From Planctomycetota bacterium (GTDB lineage: Bacteria > Planctomycetota > Phycisphaerae > Sedimentisphaerales > Anaerobacaceae): DNA of 37,224 nucleotides. The notes beneath the pieces are model-generated. The model did not search any database, had not been told where the DNA came from, and saw nothing but the letters and a program-made list of their open reading frames with translations. Both the position numbers and the translations under genes were made by a program. Below are positions 1 through 6,512 of this stretch, one piece after another. Position 1 is the first letter of the stretch, and each line of letters begins with the position of its first letter. The stretch spans positions 1 through 37,224 of the forward strand of contig JALORE010000040.1 in the NCBI GenBank assembly GCA_025459125.1, written 5' to 3'.

Positions 1-2
1 TT

Positions 3-221
3 TCGGCCGCGGCGTGGCGCCGGGAACTGGCGGCAGGGTTGACGCCGGAGGAGTTGGCTCGGCTCCGACGGCGAACGCACACGGGCCGGCCGCTGGGCAT
101 CGATCGCTTCCTGGCGAAGTTGGAGGCCGCACTCGGCCGCCGGGTCCGCCCCCTGCCGGTGGGCCGCCCGAAACAGAAGGGAACAGACAAGGAAGCCAGA
201 AAGCACAACGGAAATAGGTGA
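3..221 (+). CDS. REP-associated tyrosine transposase, C-terminal part (cut by window edge)
   Basis: The frame is open from the first bases of the window to TGA at 219-221, so the start lies outside. The visible 72 residues contain RRRTHTGRPLG, then DRFLAKLEAALGRRVRPLP, then VGRPK. This is the characteristic C-terminal tail of REP-associated Y1 (IS200-like HUH) transposases. The catalytic HUH and Tyr motifs would be upstream and cannot be checked. The ORF runs directly into an AAATAGGTGACTGTCCCCGG stretch of the sort found beside these genes, and a second, damaged transposase fragment follows at 250. Whether this copy is intact is unknown. Confidence 0.75.
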   Translation, partial: SAAAWRRELAAGLTPEELARLRRRTHTGRPLGIDRFLAKLEAALGRRVRPLPVGRPKQKGTDKEARKHNGNR

Positions 222-249
222 CTGTCCCCGGTTTCCCCGGTTTCGACGC
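211..249 (+). repeat. REP-like tail between transposase fragments
   Basis: The stretch holds AAATAGGTGACTGTCCCCGG followed by a short GGTTTCCCCGGTTT iteration. From memory, GGGGACAGTCACC-type sequences are common at the ends of REP-associated transposase genes. No paired palindrome is visible within this short piece, so it is probably one arm or a junction remnant. Confidence 0.4.
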
Positions 250-546
250 GTGATGCGACTGCCGCTGTTCCAGAAGCCCGGCGACTACGATGCGTTCCAG
301 CGGATTATGGCCCAAGGTCTGCGGCGGCCGGACGTCCCGCTGCTGCTGGGCTGGTGCCTGATGCCCAACCACTGGCACCTGATCCTCCTGCCCAAGCCCT
401 GCCGCCAGGGCCAGAGCCAGAGCAACCTGTCCACCTGGATGCAGTGGCTGACCGTGCCCAATACCCACCGCTGGCATCAGCAGTACCACAACGTCGGGCT
501 TAGATCCGCTGTACCAGGGGCGGTTCAGGGGCGTGGGGCAGGCGGT
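250..546 (+). pseudogene. REP-associated tyrosine transposase, N-terminal fragment, frameshifted
   Basis: Residues read MRLPLFQKPGDYDAFQRI, then WCLMPNHWHLILLPK, then MQWLTVPNTHRWHQQYH. This is the core of a Y1 transposase, with the metal-binding HUH motif seen as HWH. Near 497-500 the frame breaks: the next family motif, DPLYQGRFRGVGQ, is present but one frame over (about 501-540). The usual N-terminal start is also missing, with REP-like sequence directly upstream. The reading frame then continues out of phase to 699 without family similarity. It is therefore a decayed copy, distinct from the C-terminal fragment that ends at 221. Confidence 0.75.
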
Positions 547-582
547 TGTTTCCACTCCCGGGGGTCCGTGGGCCGCGTCCGG

Positions 583-702
583 TCAGAGCGCCAATCAGAG
601 CGCCAAAGGCGCGCGGCCGAGGGTCAAAAACCGCGTTTTCTGGGGCGCCAGCTCGGATTGCCAGGTCAGAGCGCCATGTATCACGATTTGGCGCTCTGAC
701 CT
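583..702. repeat. TCAGAGCGCCA repeat cluster with 14-bp inverted repeat
   Basis: TCAGAGCGCCA occurs at 583-593, 595-605 and 666-676, and inverted at 689-699. The last two lie within a perfect 14-bp inverted repeat, AGGTCAGAGCGCCA at 663-676 and its complement at 689-702, with a 12-nt loop. A CAGAGCGCC relative occurs near 893. Confidence 0.8.
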
Positions 703-803
703 TCTCCGCGTCAAAACGCCCCTCCGTTCCGAGGATCGGGGCGGACGGCAACTGCCGCTTCGGCTTCGCCCAGGGCTACCACGCCGGCGCGAGAGCGCCA
801 TCT

Positions 804-854
804 GAAGATCGTCAAGATCGTCATGTAAAAAAGTTGACGATCTTGACGATCTTC
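804..854. repeat. Perfect 20-bp inverted repeat
   Basis: GAAGATCGTCAAGATCGTCA at 804-823 is followed by its exact reverse complement at 835-854, with an 11-nt A-rich loop. Each arm is itself a near duplication of AAGATCGTC. There is no T-tract that would make it a standard terminator. Confidence 0.85.
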
Positions 855-960
855 GCCTTTTTGGCCCAAAAATGAGGGTTCCATCCGAGCGACAGAGCGC
901 CGCGTCTTTGATTTGACGATCTTCCGTTTTTGGCCCAAAAACGAGGGTCCTATCCGAGCG
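843..960 (+). repeat. Direct repeat, two copies of about 48 bp
   Basis: Copies at 843-891 and 913-960 share TTGACGATCTTC, then TTTTTGGCCCAAAAA, GAGGGT and ATCCGAGCG, with a few substitutions and a one-base length difference. The first copy overlaps the right arm of the 20-bp inverted repeat, so a larger unit was probably duplicated. Confidence 0.75.
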
Positions 961-1035
961 GGGGATCGCCAACAGATGATCTCCTGGCGGTCCTGAGGGG
1001 GTGTGAAAGCCCGTGAAAAACGCCGACGCGGCTGG

Positions 1036-1072
1036 CCTCGTCAAGGTCGAAAGCCTTGGCGAGGCCACCCGG
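1036..1072. repeat. Small palindrome related to the repeats at 13572 and 32461
   Basis: CCTCGTCAAGG (1036-1046) pairs with CCTTGGCGAGG (1054-1064), allowing one G-U pair. The stretch 1054-1072 (CCTTGGCGAGGCCACCCGG) matches CCTTGACGATGCCACCCGG of 13680-13698 at 17 of 19 positions. Confidence 0.55.
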
Positions 1073-1313
1073 CTGAGGCATCGCGGTGTGACCCCGATGA
1101 AAGCCAAATTGAACCAGGCCCCAATTTGCCGGCTACGCCGCGTGGGACGGGGCCTGAGGGTCGCGGGACGGGGGCCGCGGGGTATCTTCCCGCCCCTGGG
1201 GCCAGCGGCCTCGGGCCTTCTCCGGGCCGGCACGGTCGGCAAAAACCTAATGCGGCGGGGGAACGGGTCGGGTAGCATGGACGGGATTGTTGGTACGGCA
1301 AGTCGGAGTTTCT

Positions 1314-1736
1314 ATGACTGAGGCCCATTGGGAGTTGTATTCGCATCCGTCGGATATCGGCGTTCGCGGCGTCGGGCCGACGCGGGAAGAGGCGTTCGCG
1401 CAGGCGGCGTTGGCGCTGACTTCGGTCATTACCGAGCTGGGGAAGGTGCAGGCAGAAGAGGCTGTGGATATCGAGTGTAAAGAAGATGATGAGGAACTGC
1501 TCTTTTTGTGCTGGCTCAGCGCGCTGCTGTATGAGATGGACACCCGCGGCATGCTGTTCAGCCGGTTCGAGGTCGAGGCGGTCGCGGGCGGCATCAAGGC
1601 CCGGGCCTGGGGCGAGCCGGTCGATGTCGCCCGGCACGAGCCGGCGGTCGAAGTCAAGGCGGCGACGTACGCGGATCTGAAAGTCGCGCGCGGCGGCGAC
1701 GGCGTCTGGCTCGCGCAATGCATCGTGGACGTGTAG
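1314..1736 (+). CDS. Archease
   Basis: A 140-aa protein with the archease fold signature: SHPSDIGVRG near the N-terminus (Asp14 is the usual Ca2+-binding Asp) and ATYADLKV near the C-terminus, at the usual family length. Archeases speed up guanylation and turnover of the RNA ligase RtcB and widen its NTP use. The RtcB gene follows 39 nt downstream on the same strand, so the pair is likely cotranscribed. I chose the ATG at 1314, which has GGAG about 7 nt upstream and gives the family N-terminus. An in-frame start at 1287 would add nine residues with no family similarity. Confidence 0.92.
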   Translation: MTEAHWELYSHPSDIGVRGVGPTREEAFAQAALALTSVITELGKVQAEEAVDIECKEDDEELLFLCWLSALLYEMDTRGMLFSRFEVEAVAGGIKARAWGEPVDVARHEPAVEVKAATYADLKVARGGDGVWLAQCIVDV

Positions 1737-1775
1737 AAGGAATGGAATGACGGAATAATGGTCAGGAGCAACGGC

Positions 1776-3206
1776 ATGTTTGCTGAGAAGTTGCAGAAGC
1801 GCGGGGAAGCCCAGTGGACGATCGAGCCCTTCGGCAAGATGCGGGTGCCGGTGACGGTCTTCGCCGATGAGGGGCTGATCCGGGAGATGGATGAACAGGT
1901 CTACCAGCAGGCGGCCAACGTGGCGGCCCTGCCGGGGATCGTGACGGCCTCGTACGCCATGCCGGACGCCCATTGGGGTTACGGCTTTCCCATTGGGGGC
2001 GTCGGGGCGTTCGATCCGGACGAGGGCGGCATCATCTCCGCCGGCGGCGTCGGCTTCGATATCTCCTGCGGCGTCCGCGCCCTGCGCACCGGACTGACGC
2101 TCGACCATATCAAGGGCAACGAGAAGGAACTGGCCGACATCCTGGCCCGGCGGATCCCCGCCGGGGTCGGCAGCTCCGGGAAACTGCGGGTCTCGTCCCT
2201 CGAGATGGATGAGATGCTGCAGGGCGGCGCCCTGTGGGCGGTCGAGCAGGGGTACGGGCACCGCAGCGACCTGCTGCGGATCGAAGAGTACGGCCGGATG
2301 CTCGGGGCCGAGCCGCGGTACGTCTCGGATCACGCCAAGGGACGCCAGGAAAAGGAGGTCGGCACGCTCGGCTCGGGGAACCACTACCTGGAGGTGCAGC
2401 GGGTCACGGCGGTCTATAACGACGAGCTCGCCCGGGCGTTCGGGGTGGGCCTCAATGATATCACGATCATGATTCACTGCGGCTCGCGCGGCCTGGGCCA
2501 CCAGATCGCCACCGATTACCTGGCCAGGATGATCAAGGTCGCCAAGGAACAGGGCATCGAGCTGGCGGACCGGGACCTGGCCTGTGCGCCGATCAAGTCC
2601 GACGTCGGCCGGCAGTACTACGGGGCGATGTGCGCCGGTATCAACTGCGCCCTGGCCAACCGGCAGGTGCTGACCCACCTGACGCGGGAGGCCTTTGCCG
2701 AGCTGTTCCCGCGGGCCAATCTCACCCTGATCTACGATGTCTCCCACAACACCTGCAAGGTGGAAGAGCATACGATCGACGGCCAGCGCAAGAAGCTGTA
2801 CGTCCATCGCAAGGGCGCGACGCGGGCCTTCGGGCCGGGGCATCCCTCGCTGCCCCAGGACCTGCAGGCGTCCGGCCAGCCGGTCCTGATCGGCGGGACG
2901 ATGGGGACCGCGTCCTTCATCCTGGCGGGCACGGCGGAAGGCATGGACCTTGCGTTCGGCTCCTGCTGTCACGGCGCGGGCCGGGCCATGAGCCGCAGCC
3001 AGGCCACCAAGCGCTGGCACGGCAAGGACATTGTCATGCACCTGGCCCAGAAAGGCATCATCATCAAAGGCGCCTCGCCCCGCGGGATCGCCGAGGAGGC
3101 GCCCGGGGCGTACAAGGACGTCACCACGGTGGTTGACGCGACCGAGATCGCCGGCCTGGCCAGAAAGGTCGCCCGCCTGGAGCCGCTGATTTGCGTAAAA
3201 GGCTGA
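1776..3206 (+). CDS. rtcB: RNA-splicing ligase RtcB
   Basis: A 476-aa cytoplasmic GTP/Mn2+-dependent ligase. It joins RNA 2',3'-cyclic phosphate or 3'-phosphate ends to 5'-OH ends in tRNA splicing or RNA repair. Metal-site motifs are in order: GFDISCG (Asp95, Cys98), GSGNHYLEV (His203), HCGSRGLGH (His234) and DVSHN (His324). The guanylated histidine is His399 in SCCHGAGRAMSRSQA. Length and motif spacing are normal. The ATG at 1776 is preferred because CAGGAG lies 8 nt upstream; the earlier in-frame ATG at 1758 precedes that site. Archease lies immediately upstream. No rtcA or rtcR neighbour is visible. The gene converges on the beta-helix gene across a palindromic repeat. Confidence 0.97.
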   Translation: MFAEKLQKRGEAQWTIEPFGKMRVPVTVFADEGLIREMDEQVYQQAANVAALPGIVTASYAMPDAHWGYGFPIGGVGAFDPDEGGIISAGGVGFDISCGVRALRTGLTLDHIKGNEKELADILARRIPAGVGSSGKLRVSSLEMDEMLQGGALWAVEQGYGHRSDLLRIEEYGRMLGAEPRYVSDHAKGRQEKEVGTLGSGNHYLEVQRVTAVYNDELARAFGVGLNDITIMIHCGSRGLGHQIATDYLARMIKVAKEQGIELADRDLACAPIKSDVGRQYYGAMCAGINCALANRQVLTHLTREAFAELFPRANLTLIYDVSHNTCKVEEHTIDGQRKKLYVHRKGATRAFGPGHPSLPQDLQASGQPVLIGGTMGTASFILAGTAEGMDLAFGSCCHGAGRAMSRSQATKRWHGKDIVMHLAQKGIIIKGASPRGIAEEAPGAYKDVTTVVDATEIAGLARKVARLEPLICVKG

Positions 3207-3213
3207 CCGGTTC

Positions 3214-3296
3214 GGAAAAGGGGACATTCTACTTTTTCCCTGGCGGATGTTGCCCGACGGAGTCAGCTTGAAAAAAAGTAGAATGTCCCCTTTTCC
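3214..3296. repeat. Perfect 24-bp inverted repeat, REP/MITE-like
   Basis: The left arm 3214-3237 starts GGAAAAGGGGACATTCTACT; the right arm 3273-3296 is its exact reverse complement. The loop is 35 nt. The element fills the gap between the convergent stops of rtcB (3206) and the beta-helix gene (3303). The GGGGACATTCTACTTTTT core is, from memory, a recurrent palindrome near REP-associated transposases, which fits the transposase remnants at the window start. It could also act as a two-way transcription stop. Confidence 0.85.
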
Positions 3297-3302
3297 TTGA
3301 CG

Positions 3303-5504
3303 CTATGGTTCGGTTGATGCTTGGGTCTCGGTCTTCCAGCGGTCGAGGAGCTGGCGGATGACCTGCGGGTCGGTCAGACCGTGGTGGCGGTCGAGACTGG
3401 GGCCGGGGTGGAGGGAGTAGTCGCCGGTGCCCGGGGCCTGGAAGAGCGGGTCGGCCAGAAGGGAATCATGGGTGCGCCGGCAGTTCTCCGTGTCAACCGT
3501 GTTCCGCCAGAAGGTGTTGGCGCCGATGGTGTTGGTGTTCTGCGCACCTTGGGGGTAGATGACCAGGGCCTTGGCGTTGCCCTGGAAGATGTTGTTGGAG
3601 ATGTTCAGGTGACAGGTGTCCCAGGCGCCAATCCCCGCGGTGGTCGCATCGAGGATCACATTGTTGTGGACCTCGAACCTCGCCTGGTAGAAGGCGGCAA
3701 TTCCCTCGCCGTTGCCGATCATCAGGGTGTTGGTGATACTCCCCTGCCCATCCTTGTTGCCCAGGCAGATGCCGGAGACGCGGTTGTTCAGGAGCAGGTT
3801 GTCTTTGGCGTGGAGAGTCCCGCCGGTGCAGCGCAGGGCGTGGTATTTGAAGCCGGACACAATCGTCCGCTCCACGCGCAGGGTGCTGCGGTCGTAGCCG
3901 GTCACGCCCTGGTGGCCGCCGTCGCGAAGGAAGCAGTCTTCCACGAGGCCTTCGGTGCCCAGGCCGTAGTTGATGGCGAAATCGAATCCCTCAAAGCGGC
4001 AGTCGCTGATCGTGGCGTGGGAACGTCCCTCGATCCGGATCGCCATCGGCGTGCGCGGGAGGTCGCCCAGCGGCACGAACCGACAATGGCGGACCGAGAC
4101 CTTCGTGTCTTTGACCGCCAGCGCCACCGGCTGCTCCACGGCCGTGGCGCCCTCGGCCAGTTGCCACTTGATGGTCAGTCCCTCGAGAGAGACCTCTCCC
4201 TGCCCCCCCGTTTCGACGAAGAGGGCTGGCCCGTGGGGCGTCACCTCCAGGATGCACTCCTGAGGGGACGATCCTTTCAGGGTCAGCGGCTTGCCGATTC
4301 GCACCGGCGAGGTGTGCGTGCCCTGGGGAACCGTGAGGGTGGCCCCAGGCTGGGCGGCGTCGATCCGGCGCTGCAGCTCACTGGGCGGGGCAGCGGATCG
4401 GGGCGCGGCCGGCGCTGGTTGACCGGACCTGGCGGCGGGGTCGCGTCCCGTCCGGCGGGCTACCGAGGCCTGCAGTTGGACGTATCCAGCCGCTGCCAGA
4501 GCCTGACCGGCGGTGGCCTTGCGCCCGCTGGGCAGAACGATCTCGGTATCGAGATGGCCGGATACGTGCGGACCTTTCTGAGGATCGACGGGCACGCCGG
4601 CCGCCGCGAGCGCCTTCATGAACCAGCGCTGCGACTCGGCCCGCGGCAGGGCCTTGATCTCGTCATAGATCGGCACCAGCTCGGGCGGCGGATCGTGACG
4701 GCCGTCCGACCAACCGGCCACGAAGGGCGTGCACGGCAGAAGTGTCGTCTGTCCCGGACGGATCTGAACCTGGGCGTCCAGAAAGCCCGGCACATTGTCT
4801 GCCGCGAACATGGCCACATGCAGCCTGCCCTCCGGCAGGCCGTGGACCACCGTCCGCCCGCCCGGCATGCGATTGCAGCCGATCGCCTGCCGGAGGAAAG
4901 GCCCCGTCCAGCTTACAAAGCCCAGCACCGGGTCAGCGCTCGGGGGAGCCGTACTCAGGATCAGGAGCGTCTCATCATTCGGGACCTGCTGATCCATCCG
5001 CAGAGCACCGGTGCCCAGAGGCCGAAGAACCACATCGGCAGTGGCGCCTTCCGCCACCCGGATGTCATTCGCCACGCCGTGCAACTCGACCTCCTCACCA
5101 TTGACCTCCAACAAAACCCGAACGGTGGTCTTGTTCTTCCACGATTGGGCGACCGCACGATACACCCCGATGGGGAGCTTCTCAAAGGTGAAACGGCCAT
5201 CTGCGCCTGTCAGGGAAAAGAGGATATCGTCCCCCATGGCGTGTGCGCGGTCCTGGATGAACGGCTGCAGCGTCCCCCGGGACAAAGGGATGCCGCCGGC
5301 CTGCTCGCAGACAACGACAACGGCTCCCGACACGGGTTGGCCACCGGCTCCCGTGACCATCCCGGAGATCGCGCCGGCCGGACCGTCCCCAGGCGCCGGC
5401 GTGTACGGCGTCCCGCCGTGCAACGTGCCCAGCATCGTGACCACCCAGACCGCCGTCATCGAGGCTCTCTTCCAACCCCCGCCGCAAGCTGCCGGATCGC
5501 ACAT
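3303..5504 (-). CDS. Secreted right-handed beta-helix protein with carboxypeptidase-regulatory-like domain
   Basis: A 733-aa predicted exported protein. Its hydrophobic N-terminal segment is about residues 15-28. A carboxypeptidase-regulatory-like (Ig-type) domain covers roughly 43-150, with the typical GAISGMVTGAGGQPVSGAVV opening and DGRFTFEKLPIGVYR. A Pro/Ala-rich linker lies near 355-375. From there to about 690 come parallel beta-helix coils, with repeated DCRFEGFDFAI, NNVILDAT and NNIFQGNAKAL units typical of pectate-lyase-like folds. Such proteins bind or cleave polysaccharides, but no catalytic residues could be assigned. The ATG at 5504 has AAGGAG 6 nt upstream; the in-frame extension upstream is not supported. 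A promoter candidate lies at 5547-5575. Confidence 0.85.
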   Translation of the reverse strand: MCDPAACGGGWKRASMTAVWVVTMLGTLHGGTPYTPAPGDGPAGAISGMVTGAGGQPVSGAVVVVCEQAGGIPLSRGTLQPFIQDRAHAMGDDILFSLTGADGRFTFEKLPIGVYRAVAQSWKNKTTVRVLLEVNGEEVELHGVANDIRVAEGATADVVLRPLGTGALRMDQQVPNDETLLILSTAPPSADPVLGFVSWTGPFLRQAIGCNRMPGGRTVVHGLPEGRLHVAMFAADNVPGFLDAQVQIRPGQTTLLPCTPFVAGWSDGRHDPPPELVPIYDEIKALPRAESQRWFMKALAAAGVPVDPQKGPHVSGHLDTEIVLPSGRKATAGQALAAAGYVQLQASVARRTGRDPAARSGQPAPAAPRSAAPPSELQRRIDAAQPGATLTVPQGTHTSPVRIGKPLTLKGSSPQECILEVTPHGPALFVETGGQGEVSLEGLTIKWQLAEGATAVEQPVALAVKDTKVSVRHCRFVPLGDLPRTPMAIRIEGRSHATISDCRFEGFDFAINYGLGTEGLVEDCFLRDGGHQGVTGYDRSTLRVERTIVSGFKYHALRCTGGTLHAKDNLLLNNRVSGICLGNKDGQGSITNTLMIGNGEGIAAFYQARFEVHNNVILDATTAGIGAWDTCHLNISNNIFQGNAKALVIYPQGAQNTNTIGANTFWRNTVDTENCRRTHDSLLADPLFQAPGTGDYSLHPGPSLDRHHGLTDPQVIRQLLDRWKTETQASTEP

Positions 5505-5546
5505 CGGTATCTCCTTTTCTCTCGACTTTTCACGGATGCGGCGTAC

Positions 5547-5575
5547 ATTGTCCCCGGCTGCACCCGGGCGGGCAA
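5547..5575 (-). promoter_or_regulatory. Sigma70-type promoter for the beta-helix gene
   Basis: On the minus strand, TTGCCC (5575-5570) is followed after 17 nt by GACAAT (5552-5547). The start of transcription would be about 40 nt before the ATG at 5504. This is a pattern match only. Confidence 0.5.
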
Positions 5576-5658
5576 TGAAAAAAGGGTCCCCCACAAATGG
5601 CGGCGCAGCAGAGAAACGCTATCATACGCAGCGTGCAGAATCGATTGGGGATGAATGC

Positions 5659-6345
5659 ATGAGTACTAAGTATGGCATGATCTTCGACATCGACGGGCTG
5701 ATCGCCGACACGGAGCCGTTGAACGCCCGGGTCACGATTCGGATTTTCGGGGAGATGTTCGGCCTGCGGGGCGTCCGGCCGGAGGATTTCGCGGCGGGGT
5801 TCGGCCGGGGCGCAGAGGCATACGTCAAGGCCGGGGCGGCCGTCCACGGGCTGGCGTTGACGGACGAGCAGACGGCCGCCGCGGCCAGCCGGCGGGAGCG
5901 ATACCTGATCGAGGCCCTGCAGCGCGAGTCCCTGCCGGCCTTTCCCGGCGTGCCGGCGCTGATCCAGGCGGCGTCGACGCAGGGCGAGTTCCGGCTGGCC
6001 ATTGCGACCTCCGCGAGCCGGGAGCTGTCCCAGGCCATCCTGAGAGCCGCCGGGATCGCCGCCGACTGGAAGGCCTACGTCAGCGGCAGCGACGTCAAAA
6101 AGAAAAAACCGGACCCGGAATTGTTCCTGACCGCTGCCGAGCGGATGAAGCTGGCGCCCGCGCGCTGCGTGGTGTTCGAGGATGCGCCCAGCGGTGTGCA
6201 GGCGGCCCGGGCGGCCGGCGCGCGCTGCATCGCCGTGACCAACACCGTGCCAGCCGAGGAACTTCCGGGCGCAGACTGTGTCTGCCGTTCTCTCGAAGGG
6301 ATCGATCTGGCGACGGTCCGGTCGCTCATTGACCGGGATTCATGA
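5659..6345 (+). CDS. HAD-superfamily phosphatase / beta-phosphoglucomutase-like protein
   Basis: A 228-aa haloacid dehalogenase-type hydrolase, subfamily IA. Motif I is FDIDGLIADTEP, with nucleophile Asp10 and acid/base Asp12. Motif II is the ATSASR region, motif III is the Lys-rich DVKKKKPDPELF, and motif IV is VVFEDAPSGVQAA. The helical cap lies between motifs I and II. Likely substrates are small sugar phosphates, which cannot be specified from sequence. The frame is open far upstream, antisense to the beta-helix gene, but family similarity begins at the ATG at 5659. The gene is transcribed divergently from the beta-helix gene and convergently with the PPC-repeat gene. Confidence 0.9.
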   Translation: MSTKYGMIFDIDGLIADTEPLNARVTIRIFGEMFGLRGVRPEDFAAGFGRGAEAYVKAGAAVHGLALTDEQTAAAASRRERYLIEALQRESLPAFPGVPALIQAASTQGEFRLAIATSASRELSQAILRAAGIAADWKAYVSGSDVKKKKPDPELFLTAAERMKLAPARCVVFEDAPSGVQAARAAGARCIAVTNTVPAEELPGADCVCRSLEGIDLATVRSLIDRDS

Positions 6346-6419
6346 CGTGCGAGGAATGTCCGTGCAAGCGTGATACAGCAATCTTCCATCCACAGGACTA
6401 AGATGGCTTTGTCGCTGCG

Positions 6420-6443
6420 CTCCGCGCAATGACCTGCGCGGAG
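6420..6443. repeat. 9-bp hairpin
   Basis: CTCCGCGCA and TGCGCGGAG form a perfect stem around a 6-nt loop, shortly after the HAD gene's stop. There is no T-tract. Confidence 0.6.
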
Positions 6444-6466
6444 GGTCGGACTTCGAAATCCTGGAC

Positions 6467-6501
6467 CCGGTCAGCGCGGCCGTCGTGGCCGCGCTGACCG
6501 G
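6467..6501. terminator. 15-bp perfect hairpin between convergent genes
   Basis: CCGGTCAGCGCGGCC (6467-6481) pairs exactly with 6487-6501 around the 5-nt loop GTCGT. It sits 12 nt beyond the stop of the minus-strand PPC-repeat gene and after the HAD gene. The stem is very stable, but neither strand has a T-tract, so a two-way terminator role is inferred from position. Confidence 0.5.
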
Positions 6502-6512
6502 TCCAAGTCAGG

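Larger units (their letters stand above)
547..1313. other. Gene-free, repeat-rich stretch
   Basis: I see no believable gene here. ORFs on both strands are Arg/Pro/Gly-rich and resemble no family. The stretch instead holds several copies of TCAGAGCGCCA, a 14-bp and a 20-bp inverted repeat, a direct repeat of about 48 bp and a small palindrome, each listed separately. No convincing promoter for the archease gene was found. Confidence 0.6.
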
